Positions 1 to 11,403 are shown, numbered from the stretch's first letter. The stretch: DNA of 64,000 bases from UMGS1590 sp900552455 (GCA_963931105.1 OZ007004.1:2356001-2420000), one strand, 5' to 3'. The notes: a model not told the origin generated them from the letters alone. Numbers and translations are program-made.

Positions 1-243
1 CGCCTTGTAGTCCGCCTGCCAGCCTTCGTTCATCTCAAAATAGCCCGAGACCTTGAGCTGCTCCCGCGCCAGGATATCCTCTGAAAACTCGTGGGCGTCC
101 CAGTCGTCGCTTTCCACATGCTTGAGGATCGACTGCGGATCGTCCACCATCACACCGTTTGGGAAAGCCTCGTTAAAGAGCGCCGTCACAGCCTCCAACC
201 CGCGGCGGCTCGCCAACACACACGTTACTTCCATCCAATCCAA
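1..243 (-). CDS. prmA: Ribosomal protein L11 methyltransferase, N-terminal part
   Basis: The gene runs off the left edge, so only about 80 N-terminal residues are visible. They begin LDWMEVTC and contain the pattern of the PrmA N-terminal substrate-recognition domain (an EVTC-type strand, NGVMVDDP, then DDWDAHEF). PrmA trimethylates ribosomal protein L11 with S-adenosylmethionine; the catalytic domain lies outside the window. I chose the TTG at 243 because AGGTG sits about 6 bases upstream; ATG at 234 is the alternative. A possible promoter (ATGACA, 17 bases, TATCCT) lies at 307-335. In many relatives hrcA-grpE-dnaK-dnaJ separates hemW from prmA; here nothing does. Confidence 0.8.
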   Translation of the reverse strand, partial: MDWMEVTCVLASRRGLEAVTALFNEAFPNGVMVDDPQSILKHVESDDWDAHEFSEDILAREQLKVSGYFEMNEGWQADYKA

Positions 244-306
244 AATATCACCTGAATTTCTATTGATTCGACGCAGCTGCGCCGTAAAATGTCACATACA
301 CCCTTT

Positions 307-335
307 AGGATACCAAAAACCCCGCGCCTTGTCAT
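307..335 (-). promoter_or_regulatory. Possible prmA promoter
   Basis: On the minus strand ATGACA and TATCCT are separated by exactly 17 bases, in the 142-base gap between hemW and prmA. Next to it, at 339-353, is a short palindrome ATTTTCG-C-CGAAAAT. Both are moderate matches only. Confidence 0.35.
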
Positions 336-385
336 TGGATTTTCGCCGAAAATGCGCAGCCAGCAGCAAATTCTCCGTCAGCGCA

Positions 386-1513
386 TCAGATAAAGAGTTC
401 AAACACCCAGTTCCCGAGGCTGCGTCCGACGTCAGTAAGGCGCAGCTGACCATCTTCCAGCACAAGCCAGCCGCGCTCGCGTCCTTCTGCCACAGCGTCA
501 GGAAAAACGTCTGCGACATCCTCACCGTAAAGCGCGCGAAATGCTGCCAGCGAAAGCCCATCGTTCATGCGCAGCGCCATGAACACGCTCTCGCTCATCT
601 GCTCGGCGCGCGTGAGCCGCTCCTCCGCCGCTGGCAGCAGCGCGCCGCTGGCGAGGGCGCGACAGTACGCGCCGAAGTCGGCGGTGTTCGTGCGGCGCAC
701 CGGACGCTCCCAGCTCGTCGCACCAAGGCCGAGACCGAGATAATCGTCGAGCCGCCAGTACAGCTGGTTGTGCTGCGAGGCAAAGCCTGCTCGCGCGTAA
801 TTCGAGATCTCATACTGCGCATAGCCAGCATCGCGCAGCCAGCCACGCTGCGCCGCAAACCAACGCGCCGCGCCGTCCTCGTCGACAGCTGGCAGCGTGC
901 CGGCGTCCATGCGTCGCACGATCGCTGTGCCTTCCTCGGGAATGAGCTGGTAGAGGGAAAGATGCTGCGGCTCCAGGGCGATGGCCTGCGCGATTGTATC
1001 GCGCCACTGCGCCTCGCTCTGCCCCGGCAGGCCGTACATGAGATCGAGGTTCACATTCGTAAAGCCCGCTTCCCGCGCCAGCTGCACCGCCTCCTGCGCC
1101 TCCTGTGCCGTGTGAATGCGGCCGAGGGTCTGCAACAAGCCATCGTCAAAGCTCTGCACGCCGAAGGAAAGCCGATTCACACCGCCGTCTCCCAGCACAG
1201 CGAGCTTTTCCTGATCGACAGTGCCAGGATTGGCCTCGACGGTGAATTCCTCCACCCCAGCGAGATCGACACAGCGCGCCAGCGTCTGCAGCAGCGTTCG
1301 CAGCTCGTCTGCGGAAAGCGCCGTTGGCGTGCCGCCGCCGATGAAGATCGTCTGCGGATGCTGCCACCGTCCGCGCAGGCGCAGTCGCATCTCGGCGCAG
1401 AGCGCGTCCAGATACTGCGCCTTCTGAGCACTGTGACGCCCCGGGAAGGAGAGAAAATCGCAGTAGGCGCATTTCTGATCACAAAAGGGAATATGAATGT
1501 AAAGTCCGATCAT
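386..1513 (-). CDS. hemW: Radical SAM heme chaperone HemW / coproporphyrinogen oxidase-like
   Basis: A 375-residue radical SAM protein beginning MIGLYIHIPFC. The 4Fe-4S motif CDQKCAYC is at residues 11-18, followed by IFIGGGTP and the EVNP-like EANPGTV typical of the HemW/HemN family. HemW binds heme and passes it to respiratory enzymes; older annotations call it oxygen-independent coproporphyrinogen III oxidase, and the sequence alone does not exclude that. The start at 1513 is supported by a run of G about 6 bases upstream; a longer reading frame begins earlier but overlaps lepA. It lies 50 bases after lepA, the usual order in Bacillota. Confidence 0.88.
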   Translation of the reverse strand: MIGLYIHIPFCDQKCAYCDFLSFPGRHSAQKAQYLDALCAEMRLRLRGRWQHPQTIFIGGGTPTALSADELRTLLQTLARCVDLAGVEEFTVEANPGTVDQEKLAVLGDGGVNRLSFGVQSFDDGLLQTLGRIHTAQEAQEAVQLAREAGFTNVNLDLMYGLPGQSEAQWRDTIAQAIALEPQHLSLYQLIPEEGTAIVRRMDAGTLPAVDEDGAARWFAAQRGWLRDAGYAQYEISNYARAGFASQHNQLYWRLDDYLGLGLGATSWERPVRRTNTADFGAYCRALASGALLPAAEERLTRAEQMSESVFMALRMNDGLSLAAFRALYGEDVADVFPDAVAEGRERGWLVLEDGQLRLTDVGRSLGNWVFELFI

Positions 1514-1563
1514 ATAAACCCCCTGAGAAAAAAACCGCTGTGCGAGACAGCGGTTCGTTGTCA

Positions 1564-3363
<1,800 letters not shown>

Positions 3364-3381
3364 AGCTTCTCCTTTCTTTGA

Positions 3382-4956
3382 TTAACGATGTAACTTCCTT
3401 CTCATCATGGCGATGGCCGCCTGCATCTCCTTAATGCGCAGCACGATGGCCATGACCACATAGATCACCATACCAATGCCGATCGCCGCAAACAGCTCAA
3501 CAAGCTGCTGCGTTTTCGACGTGATATCGATAAACGATTCGCTCGCCGCCAGGAAAACCAGCACGCCGGCGCCCATTGCCGCCGAAGCGATGATGATCTT
3601 GCCGAGAGAGACCATGATCTCGCGGCTGCCAAGATCGCCGACCTTCTGATAGAGCAGCATGTACAGCAGCACCATCGAGACCAGCCCTGCGACAGAATAG
3701 GCCAGCGCCAGCCCCTGCGCCTTGAAGGGACCGACCATGAGGAAACTCAGCACGATGTTGATGATGATGATCGTGCAGTTGACGATGACCGCGCGCTTGG
3801 AATCGCGCAGCGCATACATGCCGCGGTTCAGCACCTGCTGCTGGCTGTAGCCGATGATCCCGATGCAGTAGAAGATCAGCACCGACGCCGTGATCGCGAC
3901 GTTGTCCTCGGTGAATTTCCCCTGCATGAAGAGGGCACGGATCAGCGGTTCGGCGACGACCATGAGGCCGACGCTCGCCGGGATCAGGATGAAATTGTTC
4001 AGGTTCACGCTCTCTACGAGCTTGTCCTTGAACGTGCGGATATCGCGCTTGGCGATGAGCTCTGTCAGCACAGGGAAAACCGCCGACGCGATCGCCGTCG
4101 CAAAGATCCCCACCGGCAGCTGCATCAGGCGATTGGCGTTGTTCAGCGCCGTGACTGTGCCGGCGTCAAGCTGGCTGCCGAGGTTCTGCGTCACAAAGGT
4201 GTTGAGATAAACGACAGAAAGCCCCAGCACCACCGGCAGCGCCAGGCGGAAAAATTCGTGCACGCCAGGATGCTTGAAATCCAGCACCGGCATCCATTTC
4301 ACGCCGATCTTGAGAAGGATCGGAAAATGAACGATAAAGTTGAGATAACTCCCGACAACGACACCGATCGCAAAGCCCGTGATGCCGATCGTCGGCATCA
4401 GCCAGAGCCCGAAGGCGATGATCGCAATATTGTACAGAAGCGAGCCCACCGCCGGCGCCGTGAACTGCTGATAAACGTGACAGATCCCCTGGCAGATCCC
4501 GCTGAGACACATCATAAAGCTCTGCAGGAGCATGATGCGCGTGAGATAGATCGCCAGCTCCTTCGTTTCTTCAGCGTAGCCGACCGCCAGAAAATGGTCC
4601 ATGATGAACGGCACCGAGAGATAGAAAAACGTCATCAGCACAACCACAGCGATCAGCATCGCGTTGAAGATCGTGCTCGCCACACGCCAGGCCTGGTCCT
4701 CCTGGTCGCGGTTGATGTACTCACTGAGCACCGGAATGAACGCCGTCGAAAACGCGCCGCCCACGAGGATCAGATAGAGAAAATCAGGGATCAGAAACGC
4801 AGCCTTGTAAGCGTCTGTCATCCACCCCTGCCCGAAGACAGTGGTCATGACGATCTCACGCACATAGCCCAGCACGCGGGAGAGCGCGCTCATGATCACG
4901 AGAAAGCCCGTGATCTGGGCGAGAGAACGTCGTTTGAGCTTGGCTCCGTCAGCCAT
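3382..4956 (-). CDS. murJ: Lipid II flippase MurJ
   Basis: A 524-residue polytopic membrane protein of the MurJ/MviN family, which moves lipid II across the membrane during peptidoglycan synthesis. The N-terminus MADGAKLKRRSLAQ leads into a first helix and the family pattern SRVLGYVREIVMTTVFG. Twelve to fourteen hydrophobic segments follow to the C-terminal RIKEMQAAIAMM. The start at 4956 has GAAAGGGG about 6 bases upstream; an earlier ATG at 5013 would overlap the glnN terminator hairpin and is less likely. Confidence 0.92.
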   Translation of the reverse strand: MADGAKLKRRSLAQITGFLVIMSALSRVLGYVREIVMTTVFGQGWMTDAYKAAFLIPDFLYLILVGGAFSTAFIPVLSEYINRDQEDQAWRVASTIFNAMLIAVVVLMTFFYLSVPFIMDHFLAVGYAEETKELAIYLTRIMLLQSFMMCLSGICQGICHVYQQFTAPAVGSLLYNIAIIAFGLWLMPTIGITGFAIGVVVGSYLNFIVHFPILLKIGVKWMPVLDFKHPGVHEFFRLALPVVLGLSVVYLNTFVTQNLGSQLDAGTVTALNNANRLMQLPVGIFATAIASAVFPVLTELIAKRDIRTFKDKLVESVNLNNFILIPASVGLMVVAEPLIRALFMQGKFTEDNVAITASVLIFYCIGIIGYSQQQVLNRGMYALRDSKRAVIVNCTIIIINIVLSFLMVGPFKAQGLALAYSVAGLVSMVLLYMLLYQKVGDLGSREIMVSLGKIIIASAAMGAGVLVFLAASESFIDITSKTQQLVELFAAIGIGMVIYVVMAIVLRIKEMQAAIAMMRRKLHR

Positions 4957-4979
4957 ATGAGCACCCCTTTCGATAACCA

Positions 4980-5010
4980 ACAAAAGAAGAGGGAACTGCG
5001 AGAGTCCCCC
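4980..5010 (-). terminator. Rho-independent terminator after glnN
   Basis: Read on the minus strand, GGGGACT and AGTTCCC pair around a CTCGC loop, followed by TCTTCTTTTG. It lies in the gap between glnN and murJ. Confidence 0.6.
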
Positions 5011-5031
5011 CAAACTATTTCATTAACCAGC

Positions 5032-7119
5032 TCAGCAGCCGAGGAGCAGCGCCGTGTAGTCCGGAATGCCCCATTCATCGACCATTGGCTCGATGCGGTC
5101 GGTGTAATAGCGCAGATCGTTCATCGCAGCCAGCACCTTGCCCTGATAGAGGCGTGCCTGGCTTTCGAGATTTTCTTCCGCCTGGGCCACAGCCAATTCC
5201 TTTTCCAGCACAGCCAGTGCATCATTGAGCGCGCTCAGCGCTTCCGACAGATCGTTGATGATGCCGTATTCGACCGTCGTGTGGATGTCCAGACCGATCG
5301 CCTTCTTGTTCGCCAGGAGACGCGCCAGCATGTTTTCGTAGCGCAGCACGCATGGGATGATGTCCTTCTTGGACATTTCGATCATCGTCAGCGCTTCGAT
5401 GTTGATCGTGCGGCTGTAGGTCGCCAGATGGATCTCCATGCGGGAGTAAACTTCTTCTTCAGAATAGATGCCGTTGCGCACAAAGAGGCTGAGGTTCTTT
5501 GGCTCTACATATTTAGGGAAGGCTTCAACCGCGTTTTCCAGGTTTGGCAGACCGCGGCGCGCCGCTTCCTCTACCCATTCCTCCGCGTAGTTGTTGCCGT
5601 TGAAGATGACGCGCTTGTGCGCCTGAACCTCCTCGCGCACCAGCTTGTTGAGCTCGACGAGGAAATTATCCGCCGCTTCCAGACGGTCCGCGTAATTGTG
5701 GAGAATATCGCCGATCGCCGTGTTGAGCGCAATGTTTGGACCAGCCGTCGACATCGACGAGCCTGGCATACGGAATTCAAACTTGTTCCCGGTGAAGGCG
5801 AATGGAGACGTTCTGTTTCTGTCAGAAATATCCTGTGGCAGTGGTGGCAGCGTGTTCACGCCCAGCTCGATGTAGCCCTTGCCGCTGGTGTTGTATTTTT
5901 CGCCAGCTTCGAAGTTTTCCAGGATGTCCGTCAGCTCCTTGCCCAGGAACACACTCAGGATCGCCGGTGGCGCTTCGTGACCGCCGAGACGATGGTCGTT
6001 GCCAGCGCTCGCGATCGTCAGACGCAAGAGCTCTGGATATTCGTCGAGAGCGTGGATCATCGCGCAGACAAAGAGCAGGAAACGCGCGTTTTCCATCGCC
6101 GTGCTGCCAGGGCTCAGCAGGTTTTCACCGCCGTCTGTGGACAGGGACCAGTTGATGTGCTTACCAGAGCCGTTGATCCCTTCGAAAGGCTTTTCGTGCA
6201 GCAGACATTCAAAGCCATGCTTGCGCGCAACCTCCTGCAGCGTCGCCATCAGAAGCTGGTTCTGGTCGTTGGCCACATTGCAGGAATCGTAGTTTGGCAC
6301 AATCTCAAACTGGCATGGCGCCACCTCGGAATGCTTCATCTTCACAGGAACGCCCATGCGCCAGAGCGTTTCGTCTGCATCCTTCATAAACTCCGCAACC
6401 TCCGTGCTGATCGCACCGAAGTAGTGGTCGGAGAATTCCTGGCCCTTTGGCGCCGGCGCACCAAAAAGCGTACGGCCACAGATCACCAGGTCCTCGCGCT
6501 TCTTGAAGAGATCCGCCTTGACCAGGAAATATTCCTGCTCAGCGCCCATCGATGGCGTCACACGCACCGTCATGTCGTCACCAAAGAGACGCAGGATGCG
6601 CAGCGCTTCGCGGCTCACAAGGGCCATCGAACGCAAAAGTGGCGTCTTTTTATCGAGCACATAGCCATTATAGGAAATGAAGATCGTTGGAATGTACAGC
6701 GAACCATCGCGCACAAATGCAGGAGAGGTCGGATCCCAGGTCGTGTAGCCGCGCGCTTCAAACGTGTCGCGCAGACCGCCAGATGGGAACGAAGATGCGT
6801 CCGGTTCACCGACGACCAGATTCTTCCCGGAAAATTCCAGGATCGCAGAACGGTCGCTCTGAGGAGAAAGGAAGCTGTCATGTTTTTCTGCCGTCGTGCC
6901 CGTCAACGGATGGAACCAGTGTGCAAAATGCGTCGCGCCTTTTTCCACAGCCCAGTCCTTCATGGCAGAAGCGACAACATCGGCGATCTGAGGATCAAGG
7001 TCAGAACCCGTCTGAATGGTCGCCTTTAACGACTGATATACTTTTTTTGGCAATCTTTCCTGCATCACAGCATCGCTGAAGACATCAGATGCATAAATAT
7101 CCAAAATATTATTTTTCAT
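5032..7119 (-). CDS. glnN: Type III glutamine synthetase
   Basis: At 695 residues this matches the long GSIII form of glutamine synthetase, which makes glutamine from glutamate, ammonia and ATP. Family patterns include EFSGKNLVVGEPDASSFPSG near residue 90, GAEQEYFLV near 190, INGSGKHINWSL near 325 and HRLGGHEAPPAI near 385; these carry the metal and substrate ligands. The C-terminal 100 residues are helical and GSIII-specific. The start at 7119 follows AGAGGAAAGAG. A strong promoter lies at 7172-7200 and a terminator follows the gene, so it is likely monocistronic. Confidence 0.95.
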   Translation of the reverse strand: MKNNILDIYASDVFSDAVMQERLPKKVYQSLKATIQTGSDLDPQIADVVASAMKDWAVEKGATHFAHWFHPLTGTTAEKHDSFLSPQSDRSAILEFSGKNLVVGEPDASSFPSGGLRDTFEARGYTTWDPTSPAFVRDGSLYIPTIFISYNGYVLDKKTPLLRSMALVSREALRILRLFGDDMTVRVTPSMGAEQEYFLVKADLFKKREDLVICGRTLFGAPAPKGQEFSDHYFGAISTEVAEFMKDADETLWRMGVPVKMKHSEVAPCQFEIVPNYDSCNVANDQNQLLMATLQEVARKHGFECLLHEKPFEGINGSGKHINWSLSTDGGENLLSPGSTAMENARFLLFVCAMIHALDEYPELLRLTIASAGNDHRLGGHEAPPAILSVFLGKELTDILENFEAGEKYNTSGKGYIELGVNTLPPLPQDISDRNRTSPFAFTGNKFEFRMPGSSMSTAGPNIALNTAIGDILHNYADRLEAADNFLVELNKLVREEVQAHKRVIFNGNNYAEEWVEEAARRGLPNLENAVEAFPKYVEPKNLSLFVRNGIYSEEEVYSRMEIHLATYSRTINIEALTMIEMSKKDIIPCVLRYENMLARLLANKKAIGLDIHTTVEYGIINDLSEALSALNDALAVLEKELAVAQAEENLESQARLYQGKVLAAMNDLRYYTDRIEPMVDEWGIPDYTALLLGC

Positions 7120-7171
7120 TCTCTTTCCTCTCTTACTGTCTATCATTGGATGTTACATACACAATACTAAG

Positions 7172-7200
7172 ATTATAGCACTTAGCGTGGTTTTTGTCAT
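7172..7200 (-). promoter_or_regulatory. glnN promoter
   Basis: ATGACA and TATAAT are separated by 17 bases on the minus strand, about 55 bases before the glnN start. This is a near-consensus sigma-A promoter. Confidence 0.75.
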
Positions 7201-7255
7201 TACACAATCATTTCCTCAGGATAAAATATTCGCGACTGCATTTTTATACCAACCA

Positions 7256-7292
7256 CAAAAAATCGCCCGCCCGGAAATTCCGAGCGAGCAAT
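7256..7292 (-). terminator. Rho-independent terminator after the lactate permease gene
   Basis: A 13-pair stem (three G-U pairs) with an AATTT loop is followed by six T on the minus strand, starting 11 bases after the permease stop codon. Confidence 0.85.
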
Positions 7293-7302
7293 CGTTAAAA
7301 AC

Positions 7303-8988
7303 TTAGCTCAGTGGCACAGGGTTGACGCCCATGATGATGAGCGCACCGAAGAGCGCAACTGCAGCGATGCACATGATGGCAGTCGCCGAGATATTCATCT
7401 TCATGATGCGGCCTTCGTTCCCGATGGAACCGGTCGTTGCGCAAACCGAGACAACGGCGTTGACGCAGATCATGTGACCGATACCGCCACCCATGTTCTG
7501 GAGGGCAACGATGAGAACTTCTGGCAGCCCGAGCATGGACGCGGTCTCAAACTGCAGAGAAGCGAACAGCGTGTTGGAAACGGTGTTCGAACCAGACATG
7601 TAAGCACCGAGTACACCGACGAATGGCGAGATGACAACGAAGGCGTTGCCAGCGATGCTAGCCAGTGCTTCTGCCATTACGAGCAGCATGGATTCCTGAG
7701 CCTGTGGGTTGAGGCCGGTCATGGTTACAGAGTCGATGTTCGTGAAACGGAACAGGTTAACCATGGCAACACCGAAGAGCAGCGCGATGGCCGCAGCAGA
7801 CATCTGATGCAGCGTGTCGCTGACAGCGCCCTTGATGTCGTAGCTCTTCATGTTGTGATAGAAGAACGTGAAGATCGCGACGACAACGAAGACCGTACCA
7901 GGGCTCCAGATGAGCGCATAGTTCCAGTCCTGACCAAAGATGATGCCGCTTTCGCCAGTACCGATCGTGAAGCCCTGCAGCGCTTTCGCCCAGGCAGCGC
8001 CCTGAGTGGAAGCCACGCGGGTGACAACGAGGATGGCACCGATCAGCACATATGGGAGCCATGCTTTGACCAGTGGCATGTCGCTGGTCTTAGGAGGAGC
8101 GACAGGCGTATTGGAAAGCCAGGTCTTGTCCCAGTTTTCTTTCTTGTCGAAGGTCCAGGTTTCTTTTGGAACGAGGAAACCCTTTCTGGCAGCAGCCATC
8201 GTCACGAACAGCGTGATAACAGCTGGAACCAGAGCGGTCAGTTCAGGCCCTACGAAGAAAGCGATGAGCACAAAGAATACGTCGAAAACAACGGAAGTGA
8301 AGAGGATGAATGGAATGACAGGGACGCATTCGCTCCACTTTTTGTTCTTGCCGTAGAATCTGGTCAGGAACGCGATACCAACGATCATAATGATTGGCGT
8401 TTCAACAGCCATGCCGATCGCAGTCCACTGGGTCAGCGCCATGCGCCAGGTTTCAGGATCTGCCAGAGAGGTCAGAGACTGCTGAACAGTGATGAACGCC
8501 GTGTTGGTTGGCGTACCAGCAGCACCGAAGCAGCCAGGGACCGTGTTGTACATCAGCGTGACAACAGCAGCAGCCAGTGGAGGATAACCAAGGCTGATCA
8601 GAAGTGGTGCGCACAGCGCAGCTGGCGTACCAAAACCTGCAGCACCTTCAATGAAAGCACTGAACACAAAGCCGATGATGATCGCCTGCAGACGCGCGTC
8701 AGCGGTGATACCGTTGAACATGCGGTTGATAGCAGACATCGCACCAGATCTGGACAGCGTGTTCATGATCAGAATGGCACCAAAGATAATAACAAGCGTT
8801 TCAATAGCACTCAGGAAACCGGTGATGGTGTAAGCGAACGCATGCAGGATACTCATCTTCCACAGCGCGATCGCAAATACAGCCGTCAACGCCCAAGCGA
8901 GCATCAAGGCACGTTTTGCAGACCAGTTAAACCCGATCATCAGGACGATTGTAAGAATAATTGGGATAAAAGCAATTATAGCGTACAA
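7303..8988 (-). CDS. L-lactate permease family transporter
   Basis: A 561-residue integral membrane protein of the LctP/LldP family, which moves lactate or glycolate with protons or sodium. It has about 13 hydrophobic segments, and the family signature near residues 110-150 (EGAAGFGTPAALCAPLL, then VPGCFGAAGTP). The C-terminal half has SGSNTVSNTLF and GGGIGHMICV, also conserved. The start is a TTG at 8988, chosen because a strong AGAGGAGGT lies 7 bases upstream. No lactate dehydrogenase or utilisation gene is adjacent, so the substrate (lactate or glycolate) is inferred. Confidence 0.88.
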   Translation of the reverse strand: MYAIIAFIPIILTIVLMIGFNWSAKRALMLAWALTAVFAIALWKMSILHAFAYTITGFLSAIETLVIIFGAILIMNTLSRSGAMSAINRMFNGITADARLQAIIIGFVFSAFIEGAAGFGTPAALCAPLLISLGYPPLAAAVVTLMYNTVPGCFGAAGTPTNTAFITVQQSLTSLADPETWRMALTQWTAIGMAVETPIIMIVGIAFLTRFYGKNKKWSECVPVIPFILFTSVVFDVFFVLIAFFVGPELTALVPAVITLFVTMAAARKGFLVPKETWTFDKKENWDKTWLSNTPVAPPKTSDMPLVKAWLPYVLIGAILVVTRVASTQGAAWAKALQGFTIGTGESGIIFGQDWNYALIWSPGTVFVVVAIFTFFYHNMKSYDIKGAVSDTLHQMSAAAIALLFGVAMVNLFRFTNIDSVTMTGLNPQAQESMLLVMAEALASIAGNAFVVISPFVGVLGAYMSGSNTVSNTLFASLQFETASMLGLPEVLIVALQNMGGGIGHMICVNAVVSVCATTGSIGNEGRIMKMNISATAIMCIAAVALFGALIIMGVNPVPLS

Positions 8989-9035
8989 TTTTTCTACCTC
9001 CTCTTTTTAATTACTTTAAAAATTCTCACCAGTTC

Positions 9036-9063
9036 ATTATACCGCATCGATGAAATGTTACAA
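9036..9063 (-). promoter_or_regulatory. Lactate permease promoter
   Basis: TTGTAA and TATAAT are separated by 16 bases on the minus strand, about 48 bases before the TTG start. The remaining gap up to 9166 shows no other clear signal. Confidence 0.65.
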
Positions 9064-9166
9064 TCAGTTTTCACGGATTTTGCAAAAATAAATCTTATGG
9101 AAAAATTATTTCTATGTGTATCCAGAATCTTGCTAATTGGCAAAACATCGCGAATATTCCCGCTAC

Positions 9167-10012
9167 TCACCGCTCCGGCGCCACAATGTCCAGAATCACC
9201 AGCTCCGGCCGATTGCCCAGGCGCGGGATCAGCGGATCGACCGCAAAGCCACTCGACACCGCCAGCCGATACGGCGCTTTTTTGCGGCGCTTGTAGATGC
9301 CGTGCGTGTAATGCGGCAGCACACCCTGCCCCGGCGCGTACACGCCGCGACGCCCCAGCCGCCACTGCCCGCCATGGGCGTGACCGCTGAGCACCAGATG
9401 CTGACGCAGCTGGTCAAACAGCGCCGTCTGCTCCGGACGGTGACAGAGCAAAATGCGATAATCCTCTTCTGGCGGCGCCGTTTCTGTCAAAAGCTGCTGC
9501 AGCTCCCAGAGCCAGGCATCCTCGCTCGCATAAGCCGTGCGATCGCGCACGCCGAAGATCTCCACCCAGCCCTCCTTCACACGCACACGCACCTTGCGGT
9601 TGTCCAGCACATGCACGCCAAAGACACGGCCGATACGCTCCTTCAAGAGCGCCGCTTCTGGCATACCCTCATCGTGGTTGCCTGTGACAAAATAGATCGG
9701 CCGCCACTCGCACACATCGTCGAGAAACGCCAGCGCTTCGCGTCCGTCGCGGTCCGGCGTGAAAAGATCCCCCGTGATACAGATGAGATCCACCTGCTCC
9801 TTGCGCACCAATCGCGCCAACGCGCGTCCGCTCCAGATCCCGTCGCCATCGTGAAAATCGCTCACCAGCGCGATCCGCAAACGTCCTCTGCCCTGCCAGG
9901 CCGCATCCTCGATCGTGTGGCGCGTGATCTGCGCCTCGTAATTCGTCCAGTGCTTGAACGGCAAGCTCGCCACAGCGAGCGCCATCCCCGCATATCCCCA
10001 TGCTGCGTTCAT
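9167..10012 (-). CDS. Membrane-anchored metallophosphoesterase
   Basis: A 281-residue calcineurin-like phosphoesterase. A short hydrophobic N-terminal segment (residues 1-20) suggests membrane anchoring. The metal-binding motifs appear in order: VSDFHDGD near 51, ITGDLFTPD near 80, GNHDEG near 110 and GHAHGGQW near 225. This resembles the YkuE/YaeI group of phosphodiesterases acting on lipids such as UDP-diacylglucosamine, but the substrate cannot be read from the sequence. The start at 10012 follows AAGGAGG by 6 bases. It is preceded by a terminator of the glycosyltransferase gene, so it has its own promoter, possibly using the TATAAT near 10068. Confidence 0.85.
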   Translation of the reverse strand: MNAAWGYAGMALAVASLPFKHWTNYEAQITRHTIEDAAWQGRGRLRIALVSDFHDGDGIWSGRALARLVRKEQVDLICITGDLFTPDRDGREALAFLDDVCEWRPIYFVTGNHDEGMPEAALLKERIGRVFGVHVLDNRKVRVRVKEGWVEIFGVRDRTAYASEDAWLWELQQLLTETAPPEEDYRILLCHRPEQTALFDQLRQHLVLSGHAHGGQWRLGRRGVYAPGQGVLPHYTHGIYKRRKKAPYRLAVSSGFAVDPLIPRLGNRPELVILDIVAPER

Positions 10013-10071
10013 AAAAGCCTCCTTCTCGATCCAGCGCAAGACGCGCAACGACAAAAACCTGCCTTCATTAT

Positions 10072-10120
10072 ACAATAAACAGGCCGATCTGCACCAGAGA
10101 ATTCCGTGCGATCGGCCTGT
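10072..10120 (-). terminator. Terminator after the glycosyltransferase gene
   Basis: The minus strand reads ACAGGCCGATC, a 20-odd base loop region with a second short pairing, then GATCGGCCTGT followed by TTATTG, immediately after the glycosyltransferase stop codon. Confidence 0.65.
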
Positions 10121-10122
10121 AT

Positions 10123-11403
10123 TCATCGTTTCATATCCTCGATGGATTTGACCACCGTGTGTTCGATCGGCGTCCATTCCACCTTCTTAAAGAGTGCCAC
10201 CACAGCGATCGGCACATAGGTGAACATAAACAGCGGGAACGTGAACATCGTGCGGATCTTCATCCACGGCGACGCCAGGATCTTCTTCCATTCCGTGATC
10301 GTCGTCACCGTCCCCAGGAAAAAGAGCATGCAGTAATAATACCCCAGCGAGTACGCCACAGCCATGCCGCAGATCCCCAGAAGCTCCGCTTTCATCACCG
10401 CATCCGCGAATAAGAGCACATAGAGCAGGATGCCAATATTGAACACCAGCATCGTCAGCATGATCAAAAGCGCCGGCATAATATTCATCAGCATGTCGAA
10501 CGAGCTGAAGCTCCCCGTTCGGAAGCTCACGATCCGCTTTGCCAGATCAAACCCGTGCTTCCCCAGCACCTGGTAAAAGCCCTTCGCCCAGCGCATGCGC
10601 TGGTTCCAGCTCTGCTTGAACGTGATCGGCTGCTCGTCGTAGAGCATCGCCTCGCCTGCATAGCCAATCTTTTCGCCAGTGATCACCGTCGCCGCCGTGA
10701 ACTCGATATCCTCCGTCAGCAGGTGATAGTTCCAGCCGCCGCGCTCCTTGATCAGCTCCGTCGCCACCAAAAAGCCCGTGCCGCTGATCGCGCAGCTGTT
10801 GTGCAGCACATAACGCGGGCGGTTCAGATACTCCGCCTCGCGGATAAACCACAGCCCATAGCCCGACGAGATCCAGTTCTGCGCATAGTTCTTCGAATTG
10901 CGATAGCTCGTGCAGGCGCGGTATCCCTCGTCGAACACCTTGTTCATCTCCGCCACATAGTTTTTCGTCAGCAGATTGTCCGCGTCCAGAACAATGAACG
11001 CCTCGTAATCATTCGCCGGATCCGCGAAGATCTGCTCAAAAGCAAAGTTCAGCGCGTAGCCCTTGCCGATATACTGCTTGTTGAAGCGCTCAAACACCGT
11101 GCAGCCCAGATTGCGGCAGATCTCCGCCGTGTCATCCGTGCAGTTGTCCGCCACAACAAAGACATGCAGCTTGTCCTGCGGATAATCCTGCTGCTGGATG
11201 CTGCGGATCAGCTCCCCGATCACCGCCCGCTCGTTGCGCGCCGAGATCAACACAGCCAGCTTGTGCTGCGTTTTCGCCGCGCGCCAGCGGCGGCCGCGCA
11301 GCTTGTCCAAAAGCCCCACAGCCAGATAGATCATCTGGTAAAAATACATCACAAAAAAGATCACGCCAATCACAAAATTGACGCCATATATGACCGAAGC
11401 CAC
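10123..11403 (-). CDS. Family 2 glycosyltransferase, processive type
   Basis: A 426-residue membrane glycosyltransferase. After an N-terminal helix come SARNER (residues ~52-57), the LDADN acid pair near 115, LTEDIEF near 209 and QRMRW near 245, which are the D, DxD, TED and QxxRW elements of GT2 synthases such as cellulose, hyaluronan or poly-N-acetylglucosamine synthases. Four hydrophobic segments close the protein. It probably polymerises or transfers an envelope sugar on the cytoplasmic face. The start is GTG at 11403, set by GGAGGGG seven bases upstream. No deacetylase or export partner is adjacent, so the polymer is unknown. Confidence 0.87.
   Translation of the reverse strand: MASVIYGVNFVIGVIFFVMYFYQMIYLAVGLLDKLRGRRWRAAKTQHKLAVLISARNERAVIGELIRSIQQQDYPQDKLHVFVVADNCTDDTAEICRNLGCTVFERFNKQYIGKGYALNFAFEQIFADPANDYEAFIVLDADNLLTKNYVAEMNKVFDEGYRACTSYRNSKNYAQNWISSGYGLWFIREAEYLNRPRYVLHNSCAISGTGFLVATELIKERGGWNYHLLTEDIEFTAATVITGEKIGYAGEAMLYDEQPITFKQSWNQRMRWAKGFYQVLGKHGFDLAKRIVSFRTGSFSSFDMLMNIMPALLIMLTMLVFNIGILLYVLLFADAVMKAELLGICGMAVAYSLGYYYCMLFFLGTVTTITEWKKILASPWMKIRTMFTFPLFMFTYVPIAVVALFKKVEWTPIEHTVVKSIEDMKR

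Noticed and set aside
4258..7029. A 923-codon open frame on the plus strand
   Set aside because: It is antisense to glnN and part of murJ, rich in His/Arg/Gln with no family resemblance, and arises from codon bias of the real genes on the minus strand.
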